Part shown: piece by piece, positions 17,287 to 26,456 of the stretch
How the letters are laid out: the number at the start of each line of letters is the position of its first letter
Numbering within the stretch: the stretch's first letter is position 1
Assembly: GCF_021462415.1 (NCBI RefSeq)
Contig: NZ_JAKEDS010000004.1
Coordinates: 186,001-250,000 of the forward strand
DNA length: 64,000 nt
Direction: 5' to 3'
From: Rhodohalobacter sp. 614A
GTDB taxonomy: Bacteria; Bacteroidota; Rhodothermia; Balneolales; Balneolaceae
Program-made: the position numbers and the translations under genes
The notes under the pieces: generated by a model
Told to the model about the DNA's origin: nothing
Databases searched by the model: none
The model's input: only the letters and a program-made list of their open reading frames with translations

Positions 17287-18810
17287 ATGACAAATTCATT
17301 TTCCATACCGGTTGAATGTCAACTGTCCACGGCCGAGCAGTCTCGCGAGATGGATTCAAAAACAATCAATGAGTTTGGAATTGACGGTTTTACCCTGATG
17401 GAAATAGCTGCATCTTCGGCAGCTTCACATATTAAAAATCTCCAGGGAAATGAGAAATCGGGATTGTTCGTGTGCGGCAAAGGAAATAACGCCGGTGATG
17501 CCCTCGCCGTGGCCCGATATCTCATCAATGACTCACAACATAAGGTGGCGATCTGGTTTGTTTTGGGTGATGACGATCTCTCTCGTGATGCAGAAAAAAA
17601 CCTCACCCTGCTGAAGAAACTTAAAAAAAAGGGAGCCCGGGTTGAGTATATCACCGAATTGGAATCTCTTGATGAAGGAATGTTTGATTACATAGTCGAT
17701 GGTATATTCGGCACAGGTTTAAATAGTGACTTGAGGGGAAATCTTCCTCAAATCATAAAAAAAATAAATGCTTTTTCGCTGCCGGTTTACTCGATGGATG
17801 TGCCCTCCGGTCTCCATGCCGATTCAGGTGAAATTCTGAAAGAATGTGTAAAAGCAGATTATACATTTACATTTGGCTCGAATAAAATCGGACTTCACTG
17901 GAAGAAATCAAGAGAGTATACCGGTAAAGTTGTTTTCTGCAATCTTCCATTTCCATCCACTTATCGAAATTGGGATGCTGTTCTTATCAATCAAACTTTG
18001 ATGGAATCAATTCCTGAAGTAAAAAGAAAGGCGAGACATAAATACGATGGAGGCGTGGTGCATATCATGGCCGGATCGGCCGGGCTGACCGGCGCCGCTA
18101 TCATGTCGGCCAAAAGTGCCTGGAAACAGGGAGCAGGCGCGGTGTTTTTGTATGCTCCCAAAGCATTGCTTTCAACATACGAATCTGCATTACCGAATAT
18201 CATCAAAGTGGGAGTGGGTAAAGAATCCGATACCCATTTCAAAGAAGAACATGCAGAAGCAATCGTCCAATCTGTCAAAAATAAAAAAGGTGTTTTACTC
18301 GCGGGACCTGGAATCGGCACAACTTCTGAAACCGGGAAATGCCTTCTCTCAGTTTTAGAACAACATCAGGGTTTTACAATCCTCGATGCCGATGCTCTCT
18401 CCTTCTGGGACATACTAAACGAGTCAAAAATTTCTAAGCAGCAAAAACAAAATTGGCTTTTAACGCCACACATTGGTGAAGCGTCCAATTACCTGGATGG
18501 TGAATTTAGCAATGATTACGAGCGCTTCGAGTGGGCAAAAAGATTTGTTAGCCAGTCCCAAAGTTCATTATTAATGAAAGGTAATCCCACAATTCTTTCA
18601 TTTATAAATGGCAATAATTTTGTAACCGGGTACGATACCTCCATGTTTTCGCGAGCTGGATTTGGGGATGTATTATCAGGCGCCCTCGCCTCATTTACTG
18701 CCATCACAGAAAATTCGGAACTTGCTTCGGTTTCTGCACTTTACAATGGGTATAAAAAATTCCATAAACACCAGGATACAGAACCGTTCGGTCCGGAACA
18801 TTTGCTATGA
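17287..18810 (+). CDS. nnr: Bifunctional NAD(P)H-hydrate epimerase/dehydratase
   Basis: The protein repairs damaged NAD(P)H hydrates. The N-terminal YjeF_N epimerase domain (about 1-215) shows GKGNNAGDALAVARYL, VDGIFGTGL and MDVPSGLHADSG. The C-terminal ADP-dependent dehydratase domain (about 230-507) shows GSAGLTGAAIMSAKSAWKQG, AGPGIG, TPHIGEA, MKGNPT and RAGFGDVLSGALASF. The 507 residues fit the fused form. In the epimerase loop the usual GNNGGDG reads GNNAGDA, which may be only lineage variation. The stop overlaps the next start (ATGA). Confidence 0.93.
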   Translation: MTNSFSIPVECQLSTAEQSREMDSKTINEFGIDGFTLMEIAASSAASHIKNLQGNEKSGLFVCGKGNNAGDALAVARYLINDSQHKVAIWFVLGDDDLSRDAEKNLTLLKKLKKKGARVEYITELESLDEGMFDYIVDGIFGTGLNSDLRGNLPQIIKKINAFSLPVYSMDVPSGLHADSGEILKECVKADYTFTFGSNKIGLHWKKSREYTGKVVFCNLPFPSTYRNWDAVLINQTLMESIPEVKRKARHKYDGGVVHIMAGSAGLTGAAIMSAKSAWKQGAGAVFLYAPKALLSTYESALPNIIKVGVGKESDTHFKEEHAEAIVQSVKNKKGVLLAGPGIGTTSETGKCLLSVLEQHQGFTILDADALSFWDILNESKISKQQKQNWLLTPHIGEASNYLDGEFSNDYERFEWAKRFVSQSQSSLLMKGNPTILSFINGNNFVTGYDTSMFSRAGFGDVLSGALASFTAITENSELASVSALYNGYKKFHKHQDTEPFGPEHLL

Positions 18811-19232
18811 TTGACAGAGTGATTCTATTCTGCCTTAGAAACAGGCAGCTTCTCAAGATCCTTCTTGTATTAACAACCTTTATAATTCTCTTTTTGACGA
18901 TGCTTCCACCCGACAAACTTGGGGAAAGCAGTGTTTATGAATATGACAAACTTGGACACTTTCTGATTTTTTTTGGATGGACGCTGTTATACGGGCTTTT
19001 TATGTTCGAGAAAAAAAGGACAGAAACGAAGTTTATTCTCATTTTTATAATCGGGTGTATCTTCGGAATTGTTATTGAAATCCTTCAGGGAGTGTTGCCA
19101 ATTGGCAGAACCATGGATATAATGGATGCCCTTACAGACATAATTGCCAGCTTTATAGCCATGATTCTGCTTTTTTTGATAAAAAGAAGGTATTTAAGCA
19201 GAGAAATGGAGGAACATCTCAAAAAAATTTAA
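18807..19232 (+). CDS. VanZ-like family membrane protein
   Basis: The 141-residue protein has four hydrophobic helices (about 13-31, 50-67, 75-93 and 108-126). It carries the VanZ-type pattern DKLGHFLIFFGW in the first half and E-x2-Q-x4-PIGRTMDIMDALTD in the second. VanZ of enterococci gives low-level teicoplanin resistance; most family members have no known role. Its start overlaps the nnr stop by 4 bases, so it is translated from the proS-nnr transcript. Confidence 0.8.
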   Translation: MIDRVILFCLRNRQLLKILLVLTTFIILFLTMLPPDKLGESSVYEYDKLGHFLIFFGWTLLYGLFMFEKKRTETKFILIFIIGCIFGIVIEILQGVLPIGRTMDIMDALTDIIASFIAMILLFLIKRRYLSREMEEHLKKI

Positions 19233-19332
19233 ATAATAATATTCTAATGGATTTCATCGTTGGAAAATTAGATGAAAAACATTTATACTCTAACTCATTT
19301 CAGAGTAACACCAAACATCAATACAATTCCAC

Positions 19333-19989
19333 ATGACTGAACGAAAGAAACCAGAAGCTGATTTGCGAAAATATCATACTCTGTTTCTTGAGCTTGGACT
19401 TCTTATCACATTGGTAATATTTATCATAGCAGTAAAGATTAATATTACCAGTACTGAACCAGAAGAAGTTGCGCTCGAAGAACAAGAGGTGGTAGAAATG
19501 GAAGAGGTTATCCAAACCAAACAAGTTGAAACACCTCCACCCCCACCCAGACCACCGGTACCTGTTGAAGTACCAAACGATGAAATTATTGAAGATGTAG
19601 AAATCAATATTGGTGGTGATCTCGATCTAGGCGGTCAGCTTGATATGCCACCTCCCCCTCCACCAGAAGAGGAAGAAGAGGAAGAAGATTTCTTCGTAGT
19701 TGTTGAGGAAATGCCGGAATTGATCGGTGGACTCGGTGAGCTTCAGAAGCAAATTAAATATCCTGAAATGGCACGCCGTGCCGGAATCGAAGGACGTGTT
19801 TACGTTCAGTTTATCGTGAATGAGCAGGGTAGTGTGGAAAATGCCCAGGTTATTCGCGGAATTGGCGGCGGCGCTGATGAAGAAGCTCTACGTGTTGTAA
19901 AACAAGCTAAATTTAAGCCTGGTATGCAGCGCGGACGCCCCGTTCGGGTACAATACAGTTTGCCTATTTTCTTCAGGCTGCAAAACTAA
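19333..19989 (+). CDS. tonB: TonB family energy-transducing protein
   Basis: TonB couples the proton motive force to outer-membrane transporters. The 218 residues show a short cytoplasmic N-terminus, one membrane helix (about 20-38), a periplasmic linker rich in Pro and Glu (PPPPPRPPVP and a later run of Pro then Glu, about 70-125), and a C-terminal TonB domain. The domain shows YPEMARRAGIEGRVYVQFIV and ALRVVKQAKFKPGMQRGRPV and ends in FFRL. No ExbB or ExbD is next to it, so it must rely on a motor encoded elsewhere or be one of several TonB paralogues. Confidence 0.9.
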   Translation: MTERKKPEADLRKYHTLFLELGLLITLVIFIIAVKINITSTEPEEVALEEQEVVEMEEVIQTKQVETPPPPPRPPVPVEVPNDEIIEDVEINIGGDLDLGGQLDMPPPPPPEEEEEEEDFFVVVEEMPELIGGLGELQKQIKYPEMARRAGIEGRVYVQFIVNEQGSVENAQVIRGIGGGADEEALRVVKQAKFKPGMQRGRPVRVQYSLPIFFRLQN

Positions 19990-20010
19990 GTATTGACTGA
20001 GTATAAATTT

Positions 20011-20047
20011 AAAAGGCGTGATTGAATTTCAATCACGCCTTTTTTTA
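20011..20047. terminator. Bidirectional rho-independent terminator
   Basis: AAAAGGCGTGATTGA and TCAATCACGCCTTTTTT form a perfect stem of about 15 bp with a T-run on the plus side and an A-run on the minus side. It lies between the convergent tonB and NUDIX genes and can serve both. Confidence 0.9.
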
Positions 20048-20071
20048 TGGAAAGGATATCTGCAATTAGAA

Positions 20072-20506
20072 TTAGACAATCTGTTTCTCAAACTCGGTCA
20101 GCACATCCACAAGGTTTTTGAATTCGACTATAATTTTGGCTTTTTGCAATTCTACCCACTTTAGTTCAGTGATTCCCTCTTCTCCCTGAGGCTCGAGAGC
20201 CGCACCGGTTTGGTTAAATTTCATGGAATACCAGGTGGTGGTCTTTCCGAACTTTTTACCTTTCGCCTCAAATTCGTGGTAGGTATCACAAAGAAATTGT
20301 TCGATAGACAGGTTTCTGGCCCCTACTTCTTCCTCGACCTCGCGCACCGCACACTCTTCAATAGATTCACCCTTTTCAATTTTTCCTTTTGGAAGGTCCC
20401 AAAAACCGTTTCGTTTCATCAAAAGAACTTTTCTGGGAAACGAATTTTCCTTGTAAACTACACCGCCGCCGGCCGTCAACTCGATCTTGTCTTTACTCTT
20501 TGGCAT
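20072..20506 (-). CDS. NUDIX hydrolase
   Basis: The 144-residue protein hydrolyses nucleoside diphosphates linked to another group. The Nudix box is complete: GKIEKGES, then E-C-A-V and REVEEEVG, starting near residue 40. The N-terminal segment [31 protein letters not shown] resembles housekeeping NUDIX proteins of the Ap4A/8-oxo type, but the substrate cannot be told from sequence. Its start overlaps the end of the DUF1844 gene by 14 bases, so the two are probably co-transcribed. Confidence 0.85.
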   Translation of the reverse strand: MPKSKDKIELTAGGGVVYKENSFPRKVLLMKRNGFWDLPKGKIEKGESIEECAVREVEEEVGARNLSIEQFLCDTYHEFEAKGKKFGKTTTWYSMKFNQTGAALEPQGEEGITELKWVELQKAKIIVEFKNLVDVLTEFEKQIV

Positions 20507-20834
20507 CGGTTGAGCCTGAATCCTTTTGGCTATCTTTCTTCTTCTCGTCAGCGTAGTTGAGTCTTAGGTTGGTCAACGTCTGATCCAAAAATCCTTTCAT
20601 CTCTTTGGGAAGATTTCCCTGCGTAAACTTTTCGAGCATCACCAACGTGTCGATTGCATACTTGGCGGATTTTAAATCACGCTCAATTTTATCCGTAGCA
20701 GGATTTTTTACTTTCCCCAAGCCCATCATAGCAATCTGTTCATGCTGTTGTATCAACATCATAAAAAGAAGTTGCTGTTGCTGGTCGGGACTGAACTTTT
20801 CATGGTTAGAAGGTTTATTTTCGTTCTCACTCAT
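20493..20834 (-). CDS. DUF1844 domain protein
   Basis: I set the start at the ATG at 20834 (113 residues; [20 protein letters not shown]). The longer frame from 20942 would overlap the divergent DUF1015 start, and its extra 36 residues look non-coding. The core, [19 protein letters not shown] then [22 protein letters not shown], matches the DUF1844 pattern of two amphipathic helices. The tail is charged ([16 protein letters not shown]). The function is unknown. It is the first gene of a two-gene unit with the NUDIX hydrolase. Confidence 0.8.
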   Translation of the reverse strand: MSENENKPSNHEKFSPDQQQQLLFMMLIQQHEQIAMMGLGKVKNPATDKIERDLKSAKYAIDTLVMLEKFTQGNLPKEMKGFLDQTLTNLRLNYADEKKKDSQKDSGSTDAKE

Positions 20835-20935
20835 GTCTGTTATTATTTTATTTAAGTTTAGATTTCTATACGATGAAAAGTAAAAGAGTTTGTATACTTC
20901 AGGTTCATCTAAAATAAGAAAAACCAACAGACTTA

Positions 20936-22147
20936 ATGGCAATTATTCACCCATTTAAAGGCTGGCTGCCAAAACCCGAGAGGGCAAACGAAGTGGCCAG
21001 TGTTCCATACGATGTAATCAGCACAGAAGAAGCCGCCGACATGGCCAAAGGCAAGCCAAACAGCTTTTTGCATGTCATCCGGCCGGAAATTGATCTACCC
21101 GAAGGCACTGCTTTTAACGATGAAACTGTTTATGAACGAGGAGCGGAAAATCTGAAAGGTCTTCTTAACTCCGATCTTTACGAGCAGGATTCAAAACCGG
21201 CCATCTATATCTACCAGCTCGAAACACCCAACCATACACAAACCGGTGTTTTTACGTGCGCTTCGGTTGAAGATTATGATGAAGATATAATTCTGAAACA
21301 CGAGCTAACCCGCCCGGATAAGGAAGATGACCGAACCCGGCATATTCTTACTCAGGAAGCTCATGCCGAGCCGGTGATGCTTACTTTTAACGATACTGAA
21401 GACATTGCCTTTCATATTGAGAAAGAAACCATGACCTCCCCTCCTTTCATCGAACATGCGGGAGAGGACGGAGTGATTCACAGGATCTGGAAAACATTCT
21501 CTACAGTCAATTTTGTTGAAGGATTCTCAAAGATTAAGAATCTCTACATTGCCGATGGACACCATCGCTGCAAGAGCGCTTCACGGGTAGCTGAAACTCT
21601 TCGTGAAAGGAAAAACGCCTTCCCGGGTGAATCGGAGTTTGAATACTTCCCGGTTGTTCTCTTCCCAATGAAACAAATGCGAATTCTCCCCTACAATCGG
21701 GTTGTTAAAGAGGTATCAGAAGATACATTTAATAAGCTTGTAAATACTTTTGATGCTAAAAAAACATCAACCAAACAGCCGGAGAAAAAAGGTGTTGTAA
21801 ATCTCTACTACCAGGGAGATTGGTGGGAAATGAATTTGCCCGAAGCAAAAGATGATAATGTTGCATCTTCACTCGATGCGGCCATCCTTCAGGATCAAAT
21901 TCTAAGTCCGTTTTTCAATATTGAAAATCCCCGGACTGACAAGAAAATTAACTTTGTTGGAGGAATCAGGGGCACGGCCGAACTTGAAAAGGTCGTCGAC
22001 TCCGGAAAATACGATTTGGCATTTAGCATGTATCCCACAAGCATTCAGGAATTGGTAGATGTTTCAGACCAGGGCGAACTGATGCCTCCGAAATCAACCT
22101 GGTTTGAACCCAAACTAAAATCAGGACTAATCATACATACATTTTAA
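20936..22147 (+). CDS. DUF1015 family protein
   Basis: The 403-residue protein opens with HPFKGWLPKPERANEVASVPYDV and has the ADGHHRCKSA block (about residue 205), both diagnostic of DUF1015. The reaction is unknown. The family is often next to serine-pathway genes, and here serC follows after 7 bases, so a link to serine or phosphoserine metabolism is plausible but unproven. No signal peptide or membrane helix is seen. Confidence 0.85.
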   Translation: MAIIHPFKGWLPKPERANEVASVPYDVISTEEAADMAKGKPNSFLHVIRPEIDLPEGTAFNDETVYERGAENLKGLLNSDLYEQDSKPAIYIYQLETPNHTQTGVFTCASVEDYDEDIILKHELTRPDKEDDRTRHILTQEAHAEPVMLTFNDTEDIAFHIEKETMTSPPFIEHAGEDGVIHRIWKTFSTVNFVEGFSKIKNLYIADGHHRCKSASRVAETLRERKNAFPGESEFEYFPVVLFPMKQMRILPYNRVVKEVSEDTFNKLVNTFDAKKTSTKQPEKKGVVNLYYQGDWWEMNLPEAKDDNVASSLDAAILQDQILSPFFNIENPRTDKKINFVGGIRGTAELEKVVDSGKYDLAFSMYPTSIQELVDVSDQGELMPPKSTWFEPKLKSGLIIHTF

Positions 22148-22154
22148 ACAAACC

Positions 22155-23234
22155 ATGAAAAGAGTACATAATTTTAGCGCCGGACCGGCTACACTTCCGC
22201 TTTCCGTTCTGGAGAAAGCACAATCTGAACTAGCAAATTACAAAGAGAAAGGGGCTTCCATTGTTGAGATGAGTCACCGGAGTCCTGAGTACAGTGAGAT
22301 TAATGAGCAGGCTATACAACGCCTGAAAACCATTCTCGGTGCCGATGATGACTGGGAAGTTCTCTTCCTGCAAGGCGGGGCCAGTACACAGTTCTTAATG
22401 GCGCCCTATAATTTCTTGTCTGAAGGCCAGACTGCCGATTATATCGACACAGGCGCATGGTCCAGCAAAGCCATCAAAGAAGCAAAACCATTTGGGAATG
22501 TTCACATACCGTTTTCCGGTAAAGAGATCAATTATACGCGAATTCCATCTAATGATGAATTGACCTCTTCTGATGATGCCGTGTATACTCACATCACCAG
22601 CAACAACACCATTTTTGGAACCCAATTCCAGGAAGAACCTGAAACCAACGGATCGCTTTTAATTTGTGATGCTTCCTCCGACTTTCTGTCCCGCCCGATT
22701 GATCTGGACAAATATGCCATGATCTATGCAGGTGCACAGAAAAATCTGGGGCCTGCCGGCGTAACTGTCGTGATGATTCGGAAATCATTCATGAAGAATC
22801 AGAAGTCTGAAGGTATTCCAACTATCCTGAACTACCAGACTCATCTGGACAAAATTTTCAATACACCTCCTGTGTTTGCCGTATACCTGGTAAACTACGT
22901 TTTGGAATGGATTCTTGAAGAAGGCGGAATTTCTCATTTTGAAGAACTGAACACCAAAAAAGCAGGTCTCCTTTATTCAGAACTGGATAAAGATGATTTC
23001 TACAGAGGAACGGTTGAGGAAGATTCCCGTTCAAAAATGAACGTAACATTTAGACTTCAAAACGAAGATCTTGAAAAAACGTTTTTGTCTGAGGCTGCCG
23101 GGAATGATTTGGTTGCACTGAAAGGACACAGAAGTGTGGGCGGAATCCGTGCCAGCATCTACAACGCCTGTGAACTGGAAAGTGTTGAAGCTCTTGTTAG
23201 TTTTATGCAGGAGTTTCGTGAGAAAAATGGTTAA
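22155..23234 (+). CDS. serC: Phosphoserine aminotransferase
   Basis: SerC is a PLP enzyme that converts 3-phosphohydroxypyruvate and glutamate to phosphoserine and 2-oxoglutarate; it also serves pyridoxal phosphate synthesis. The 359 residues match the family. It starts with HNFSAGPATLPLSVLEKA, has EMSHRSPEYSEI and LFLQGGASTQF, and binds PLP through the Lys in MIYAGAQKNLGPAGV. The C-terminus includes GHRSVGGIRASIYNA. The partner serine genes serA and serB are not in the window. Confidence 0.97.
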   Translation: MKRVHNFSAGPATLPLSVLEKAQSELANYKEKGASIVEMSHRSPEYSEINEQAIQRLKTILGADDDWEVLFLQGGASTQFLMAPYNFLSEGQTADYIDTGAWSSKAIKEAKPFGNVHIPFSGKEINYTRIPSNDELTSSDDAVYTHITSNNTIFGTQFQEEPETNGSLLICDASSDFLSRPIDLDKYAMIYAGAQKNLGPAGVTVVMIRKSFMKNQKSEGIPTILNYQTHLDKIFNTPPVFAVYLVNYVLEWILEEGGISHFEELNTKKAGLLYSELDKDDFYRGTVEEDSRSKMNVTFRLQNEDLEKTFLSEAAGNDLVALKGHRSVGGIRASIYNACELESVEALVSFMQEFREKNG

Positions 23235-23250
23235 TCGCTAAAAGAATGAA

Positions 23251-23288
23251 GTGGCGCAAGCGTCCCGTTTGTGCCACCAACATTTTTT
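23251..23288 (+). terminator. Hairpin after serC (terminator or REP unit)
   Basis: GTGGCGCAA and TTGTGCCAC form a 9-bp stem (one G-U pair) with a 9-base loop, followed after five bases by a run of T. It is placed to terminate serC. The stem also looks like a REP-type unit and leads directly into the larger structured element at 23301-23403. Confidence 0.6.
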
Positions 23289-23300
23289 ATCTCCATTTCT

Positions 23301-23403
23301 AAAACATGGTATTTCTTTAAAAGTTGAAGTAGTGCAAACAAATTCAACTTCATGTATGCTGATTTCCATCTTGGAATCAGCAGGAGAAATACCATGTTTT
23401 TTT
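23301..23403. repeat. Structured element with 16-bp closing stem and two inner hairpins
   Basis: AAAACATGGTATTTCT (23301-23316) pairs perfectly with AGAAATACCATGTTTT (23385-23400). Inside are two hairpins: AAGTTGAA/TTCAACTT (23321-23328 and 23343-23350), and TGCTGATT-T-CC/GG-AATCAGCA (23357-23367 and 23373-23382) with one bulge. The whole forms a three-way junction ending in a T-run, just before the convergent rhomboid stop codon. It could be a bidirectional terminator, a REP/MITE-like mobile relic or a small structured RNA. Confidence 0.65.
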
Positions 23404-23405
23404 AT

Positions 23406-24008
23406 TTATAAAAGCCCAAACACCGTCAAAATATGATCGATGCTGTTGGGTACAAAAAAGATCAGGTATAAAATCCCCCAAATAGCTCCGGCAATGTGGG
23501 CTTCGTGATTGATTTTTTGGGAGTCTTTCATACCCTCATAAACGCTGTAGGCCAGAAACAAAAGCCCAAAAAGCCATGCCGGAATGGGTATCGGCAAAAT
23601 CAACAGAATGAGTTTCTCAGTGGGGAAAACAAAGATATAACTAAATAACACCGCTTCAACGGCTCCGGATGCTCCAATTGTGGCATAGTTTGGGTTATTT
23701 CTGTGGAGAACAAAAGAGGGGATCGACGAAAATGCAAGTGCGCTAATATAAAGTGCCGTAAAATGATAGGTTCCCAAAACACCTTCCATCACGCTTCCAA
23801 AAAAGTACAGAACAAACATGTTTACCAACAAATGGGTAAAACTTCCATGCAAAAAACCGGAACTGATAACCTCATACCAGGTATTACTTCTGACAGTTCG
23901 ATACGGCCGAAGCATCCCTATTTCATAAATAGATTCATTCACATAAAGGGCCAGCAGTGAAATAATGCTGGTAATGATGATCAGAATAAGAGTAACCGAA
24001 AGTGTCAT
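23406..24008 (-). CDS. Rhomboid family intramembrane serine protease
   Basis: The 200-residue membrane protease cuts transmembrane substrates. It has six hydrophobic helices. The catalytic Ser114 is in GASGA, the catalytic His171 is in NHEAHIAGAIWG, and the accessory H-x3-N motif is at His59/Asn63 (FTHLLVNMFV). The catalytic dyad is complete, so it should be active rather than a pseudoprotease. It is convergent with serC and divergent from rlpA; its substrate is not indicated. Confidence 0.92.
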   Translation of the reverse strand: MTLSVTLILIIITSIISLLALYVNESIYEIGMLRPYRTVRSNTWYEVISSGFLHGSFTHLLVNMFVLYFFGSVMEGVLGTYHFTALYISALAFSSIPSFVLHRNNPNYATIGASGAVEAVLFSYIFVFPTEKLILLILPIPIPAWLFGLLFLAYSVYEGMKDSQKINHEAHIAGAIWGILYLIFFVPNSIDHILTVFGLL

Positions 24009-24126
24009 CCGTAAAAAAGTTTCAGGGCAATTTTGTTAATTATCAGTGAGTTTATAAATCAATAAACACTATATTTTCAACTATCTATCCAAGATTTAAG
24101 TCTCCCGGAGTTTAGTCAGCCAAAAT

Positions 24127-24810
24127 ATGATCTACAGACGTAACATGTCAGTAAAACATTTTAGAATTTATTTCTTTCTATTGATTCCCATTCTGTTACT
24201 GACGTTATCATCCTGTGGAGCTGTAAAGAGAACCGCGTCGGAACAAAAATCCGGACAAATTATCGGGAGTGGAATTGCCAGCTGGTATGGGCCAAATTTC
24301 CACGGCAAGCTGACTGCCAACGGCGAAACCTATAATATGAATGCTTACACGGCCGCTCATAAAACCTTGCCATTTAACACGGTTTTACGGGTTGATAATG
24401 TTGAAAACGGCAAATCCGTAACCGTTCGCATTAACGACCGCGGGCCATATATTGCCAATAGAATTATCGACCTTTCCCGCAGAGCTGCCGAGCAAATCGA
24501 TATGATTGGCACCGGTACTGCGAGTGTAAGGCTTATGCTTCTTCGTGAAGGAGATCGTCCCGTCGACATTCAAAACGTGAGCAGCGAAGAATCGTTTACC
24601 GTTCAGCTTGCCGCGTTCGAAAGTGAATCCGAAGCGGCAGCAAGATCCAATCAAATCGAAGGATCTCGTGTTGAGCAAGTGACGATTAATGACCGCACAA
24701 TTTTTCGCGTTTACTACGGCAGCTATTCCAATCCCGAAGAAGCTCAATCAGCCTTAAACAAACTCAAGCAAGAGGGAATTGAAGGGTTTGTGAAGCAAGT
24801 GGAGAATTAA
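24127..24810 (+). CDS. rlpA: RlpA-like lipoprotein with SPOR domain
   Basis: RlpA proteins are septal lytic transglycosylases or related wall-binding lipoproteins. The 227 residues start with a lipoprotein signal (lipobox LSSC, near residue 29). A double-psi beta-barrel domain follows: ASWYGPNFHGKLTANGE, VRINDRGPY and IDLSRRAAEQI. A C-terminal SPOR domain (about 158-226; FTVQLAAFESESEAAA and FRVYYGSYSNPEEA) binds denuded septal peptidoglycan. An ATG six codons further in (24145) is an alternative start with the same signal peptide. Confidence 0.93.
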   Translation: MIYRRNMSVKHFRIYFFLLIPILLLTLSSCGAVKRTASEQKSGQIIGSGIASWYGPNFHGKLTANGETYNMNAYTAAHKTLPFNTVLRVDNVENGKSVTVRINDRGPYIANRIIDLSRRAAEQIDMIGTGTASVRLMLLREGDRPVDIQNVSSEESFTVQLAAFESESEAAARSNQIEGSRVEQVTINDRTIFRVYYGSYSNPEEAQSALNKLKQEGIEGFVKQVEN

Positions 24811-24824
24811 AAGTCTCCTAAAAA

Positions 24825-24877
24825 AATTCGCCTCTCAGGATTGATTCACTTGTTTTTTTGGTTAGTACAGGCGAATT
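24825..24877. promoter_or_regulatory. 9-bp inverted repeat upstream of crtI-like gene
   Basis: AATTCGCCT (24825-24833) and AGGCGAATT (24869-24877) are perfect inverted copies 35 bases apart. The second copy ends 14 bases before the desaturase ATG. A T-run lies between them. It could be a long hairpin terminating rlpA or a protein-binding site for the desaturase gene; the sequence does not decide. Confidence 0.35.
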
Positions 24878-24891
24878 AGAAATTGCTCGCT

Positions 24892-26370
24892 ATGAAGAAA
24901 AACATCATTGTTATTGGCACGGGGTTTGGCGGATTGGGGACTGCATCCCGCTTACTCTCTCAGGGACATCATGTTACAATGTTCGAAAAACGGGATAAAC
25001 CCGGAGGCCGGGCATATGTCTATGAAATGGACGGGTTCAAATTTGACGGCGGGCCAACGGTTATCACCGCGCCGTTTATGTTTGATGATATTTTTGAAGC
25101 GGCCGGAAAAAAGAGAGAAGACTATGTTGAGTTCGTCCCCTGTAATCCATTCTACAGAATTTTCGATCACAACGGCCGGCAATTTGATTACAATGACGAT
25201 CACAAATTCACGCTCGAAGAGATCAGAAAAAGAAATCCCAAAGATGCCGAAGGCTATGAAAAGTTCATAAAAACCACGAAAGCTATTTTTGATAAGGGAT
25301 TTGTTGAACTTGCCGATCAACCTTTTTTGAAGTTTTCGGATATGCTGAAAGTAGCCCCTGACTTGATCAAACTTCAATCCTATAAAACAGTTTACAGTTA
25401 CGTATCGCAATTTATTGAGGATGATTTTCTTCGCAGGTGTTTCTCCTTCCATCCGTTATTGGTGGGGGGAAATCCGTTTGATACGACCTCCATTTATGCG
25501 ATGATCCATTACCTGGAAAGAGAATGGGGCGTTCATTATGCCATGGGCGGAACCGGTGCTATTGTCGATGCGCTGTGCCAGCTAATTAAAGAGCAAGGCG
25601 GTGAAATTCATCTCAATTCGGAAATTGAAGAAATTCTGATTGACAACGGGAAAGCGTCAGGTGTGCGCCTGAAAAACGGAGACATTCACATGGCAGATGC
25701 CGTAGTGTCGAATGCGGATGTGGCGTTCACCTACAAAAATCTCATCAATCCAAAGCATCGGAAAAAATATACAGATCGAAAAATCGAGCGAACCAAATAC
25801 AGTATGTCGCTTTTTGTGATCTATTTCGGGACGAAAAAAAGGTATCTCGATTCCGGCCTCGCCCATCACAATATTATTCTGGGAGAGCGATATGAAGGCC
25901 TGTTGAAAGATATCTTCCACAAGAAAGAGCTGGCTGATGATTTTTCTCTCTATCTTCATATGCCCACAATTACCGATCCGTCGATGGCGCCGGAAGGCCA
26001 TGAGGCGTTCTACGTACTTTCCCCGGTTCCACATCTGGACAGCGGAACCGACTGGAATGAAATGACGCCAAAATACCGCGATGCCATCATGAATTTCCTG
26101 GAAGAAAACTACCTCCCCGATCTGCAGGAAAACATTGTAGCCGAACACACCATCGATCCCCTTCACTTCCAGAATACACTGAATAGTTATAAAGGATCAG
26201 CCTTTTCCGTTGAACCGATTCTGACACAATCGGCCTGGTTTCGTCCTCATAACAAATCTGAAGATGTGGACGGACTTTATTTTGTGGGAGCCGGGACTCA
26301 TCCCGGGGCCGGGCTGCCGGGCGTTCTGTCTTCAGCAAAAATTGCCGAGAATTTAATTGGGAAAAATTAG
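24892..26370 (+). CDS. crtI: Phytoene desaturase family (CrtI-like) oxidoreductase
   Basis: I take the ATG at 24892 (492 residues); a TTG three codons earlier is possible. The N-terminus has the FAD-binding motif [20 protein letters not shown] followed by [10 protein letters not shown]. The C-terminus has [19 protein letters not shown], the pattern of the carotenoid desaturase family. CrtI introduces double bonds into phytoene to give lycopene; relatives oxidise or isomerise other carotenoids. No phytoene synthase or cyclase gene is nearby, so the exact step is uncertain. The gene is monocistronic as far as can be seen. Confidence 0.88.
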   Translation: MKKNIIVIGTGFGGLGTASRLLSQGHHVTMFEKRDKPGGRAYVYEMDGFKFDGGPTVITAPFMFDDIFEAAGKKREDYVEFVPCNPFYRIFDHNGRQFDYNDDHKFTLEEIRKRNPKDAEGYEKFIKTTKAIFDKGFVELADQPFLKFSDMLKVAPDLIKLQSYKTVYSYVSQFIEDDFLRRCFSFHPLLVGGNPFDTTSIYAMIHYLEREWGVHYAMGGTGAIVDALCQLIKEQGGEIHLNSEIEEILIDNGKASGVRLKNGDIHMADAVVSNADVAFTYKNLINPKHRKKYTDRKIERTKYSMSLFVIYFGTKKRYLDSGLAHHNIILGERYEGLLKDIFHKKELADDFSLYLHMPTITDPSMAPEGHEAFYVLSPVPHLDSGTDWNEMTPKYRDAIMNFLEENYLPDLQENIVAEHTIDPLHFQNTLNSYKGSAFSVEPILTQSAWFRPHNKSEDVDGLYFVGAGTHPGAGLPGVLSSAKIAENLIGKN

Positions 26371-26418
26371 CAAATTCTTACAAATTTAAGCCGCTTTCAG
26401 GGTACAATATTTAGCTCG

Positions 26419-26450
26419 ATTACCTTCCAATTACCTTCCAATTACCTCCA
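26419..26450 (+). repeat. Three tandem 11-base repeats before the PAS kinase gene
   Basis: ATTACCTTCCA occurs twice head to tail, followed by a shortened ATTACCTCCA. The array ends 7 bases before the ATG of the PAS histidine kinase. It covers the place of the ribosome binding site and reads CCT-rich rather than GGA-rich, so no Shine-Dalgarno is present. It may be slipped-strand variable or bind a regulator. Confidence 0.6.
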
Positions 26451-26456
26451 TAAATA

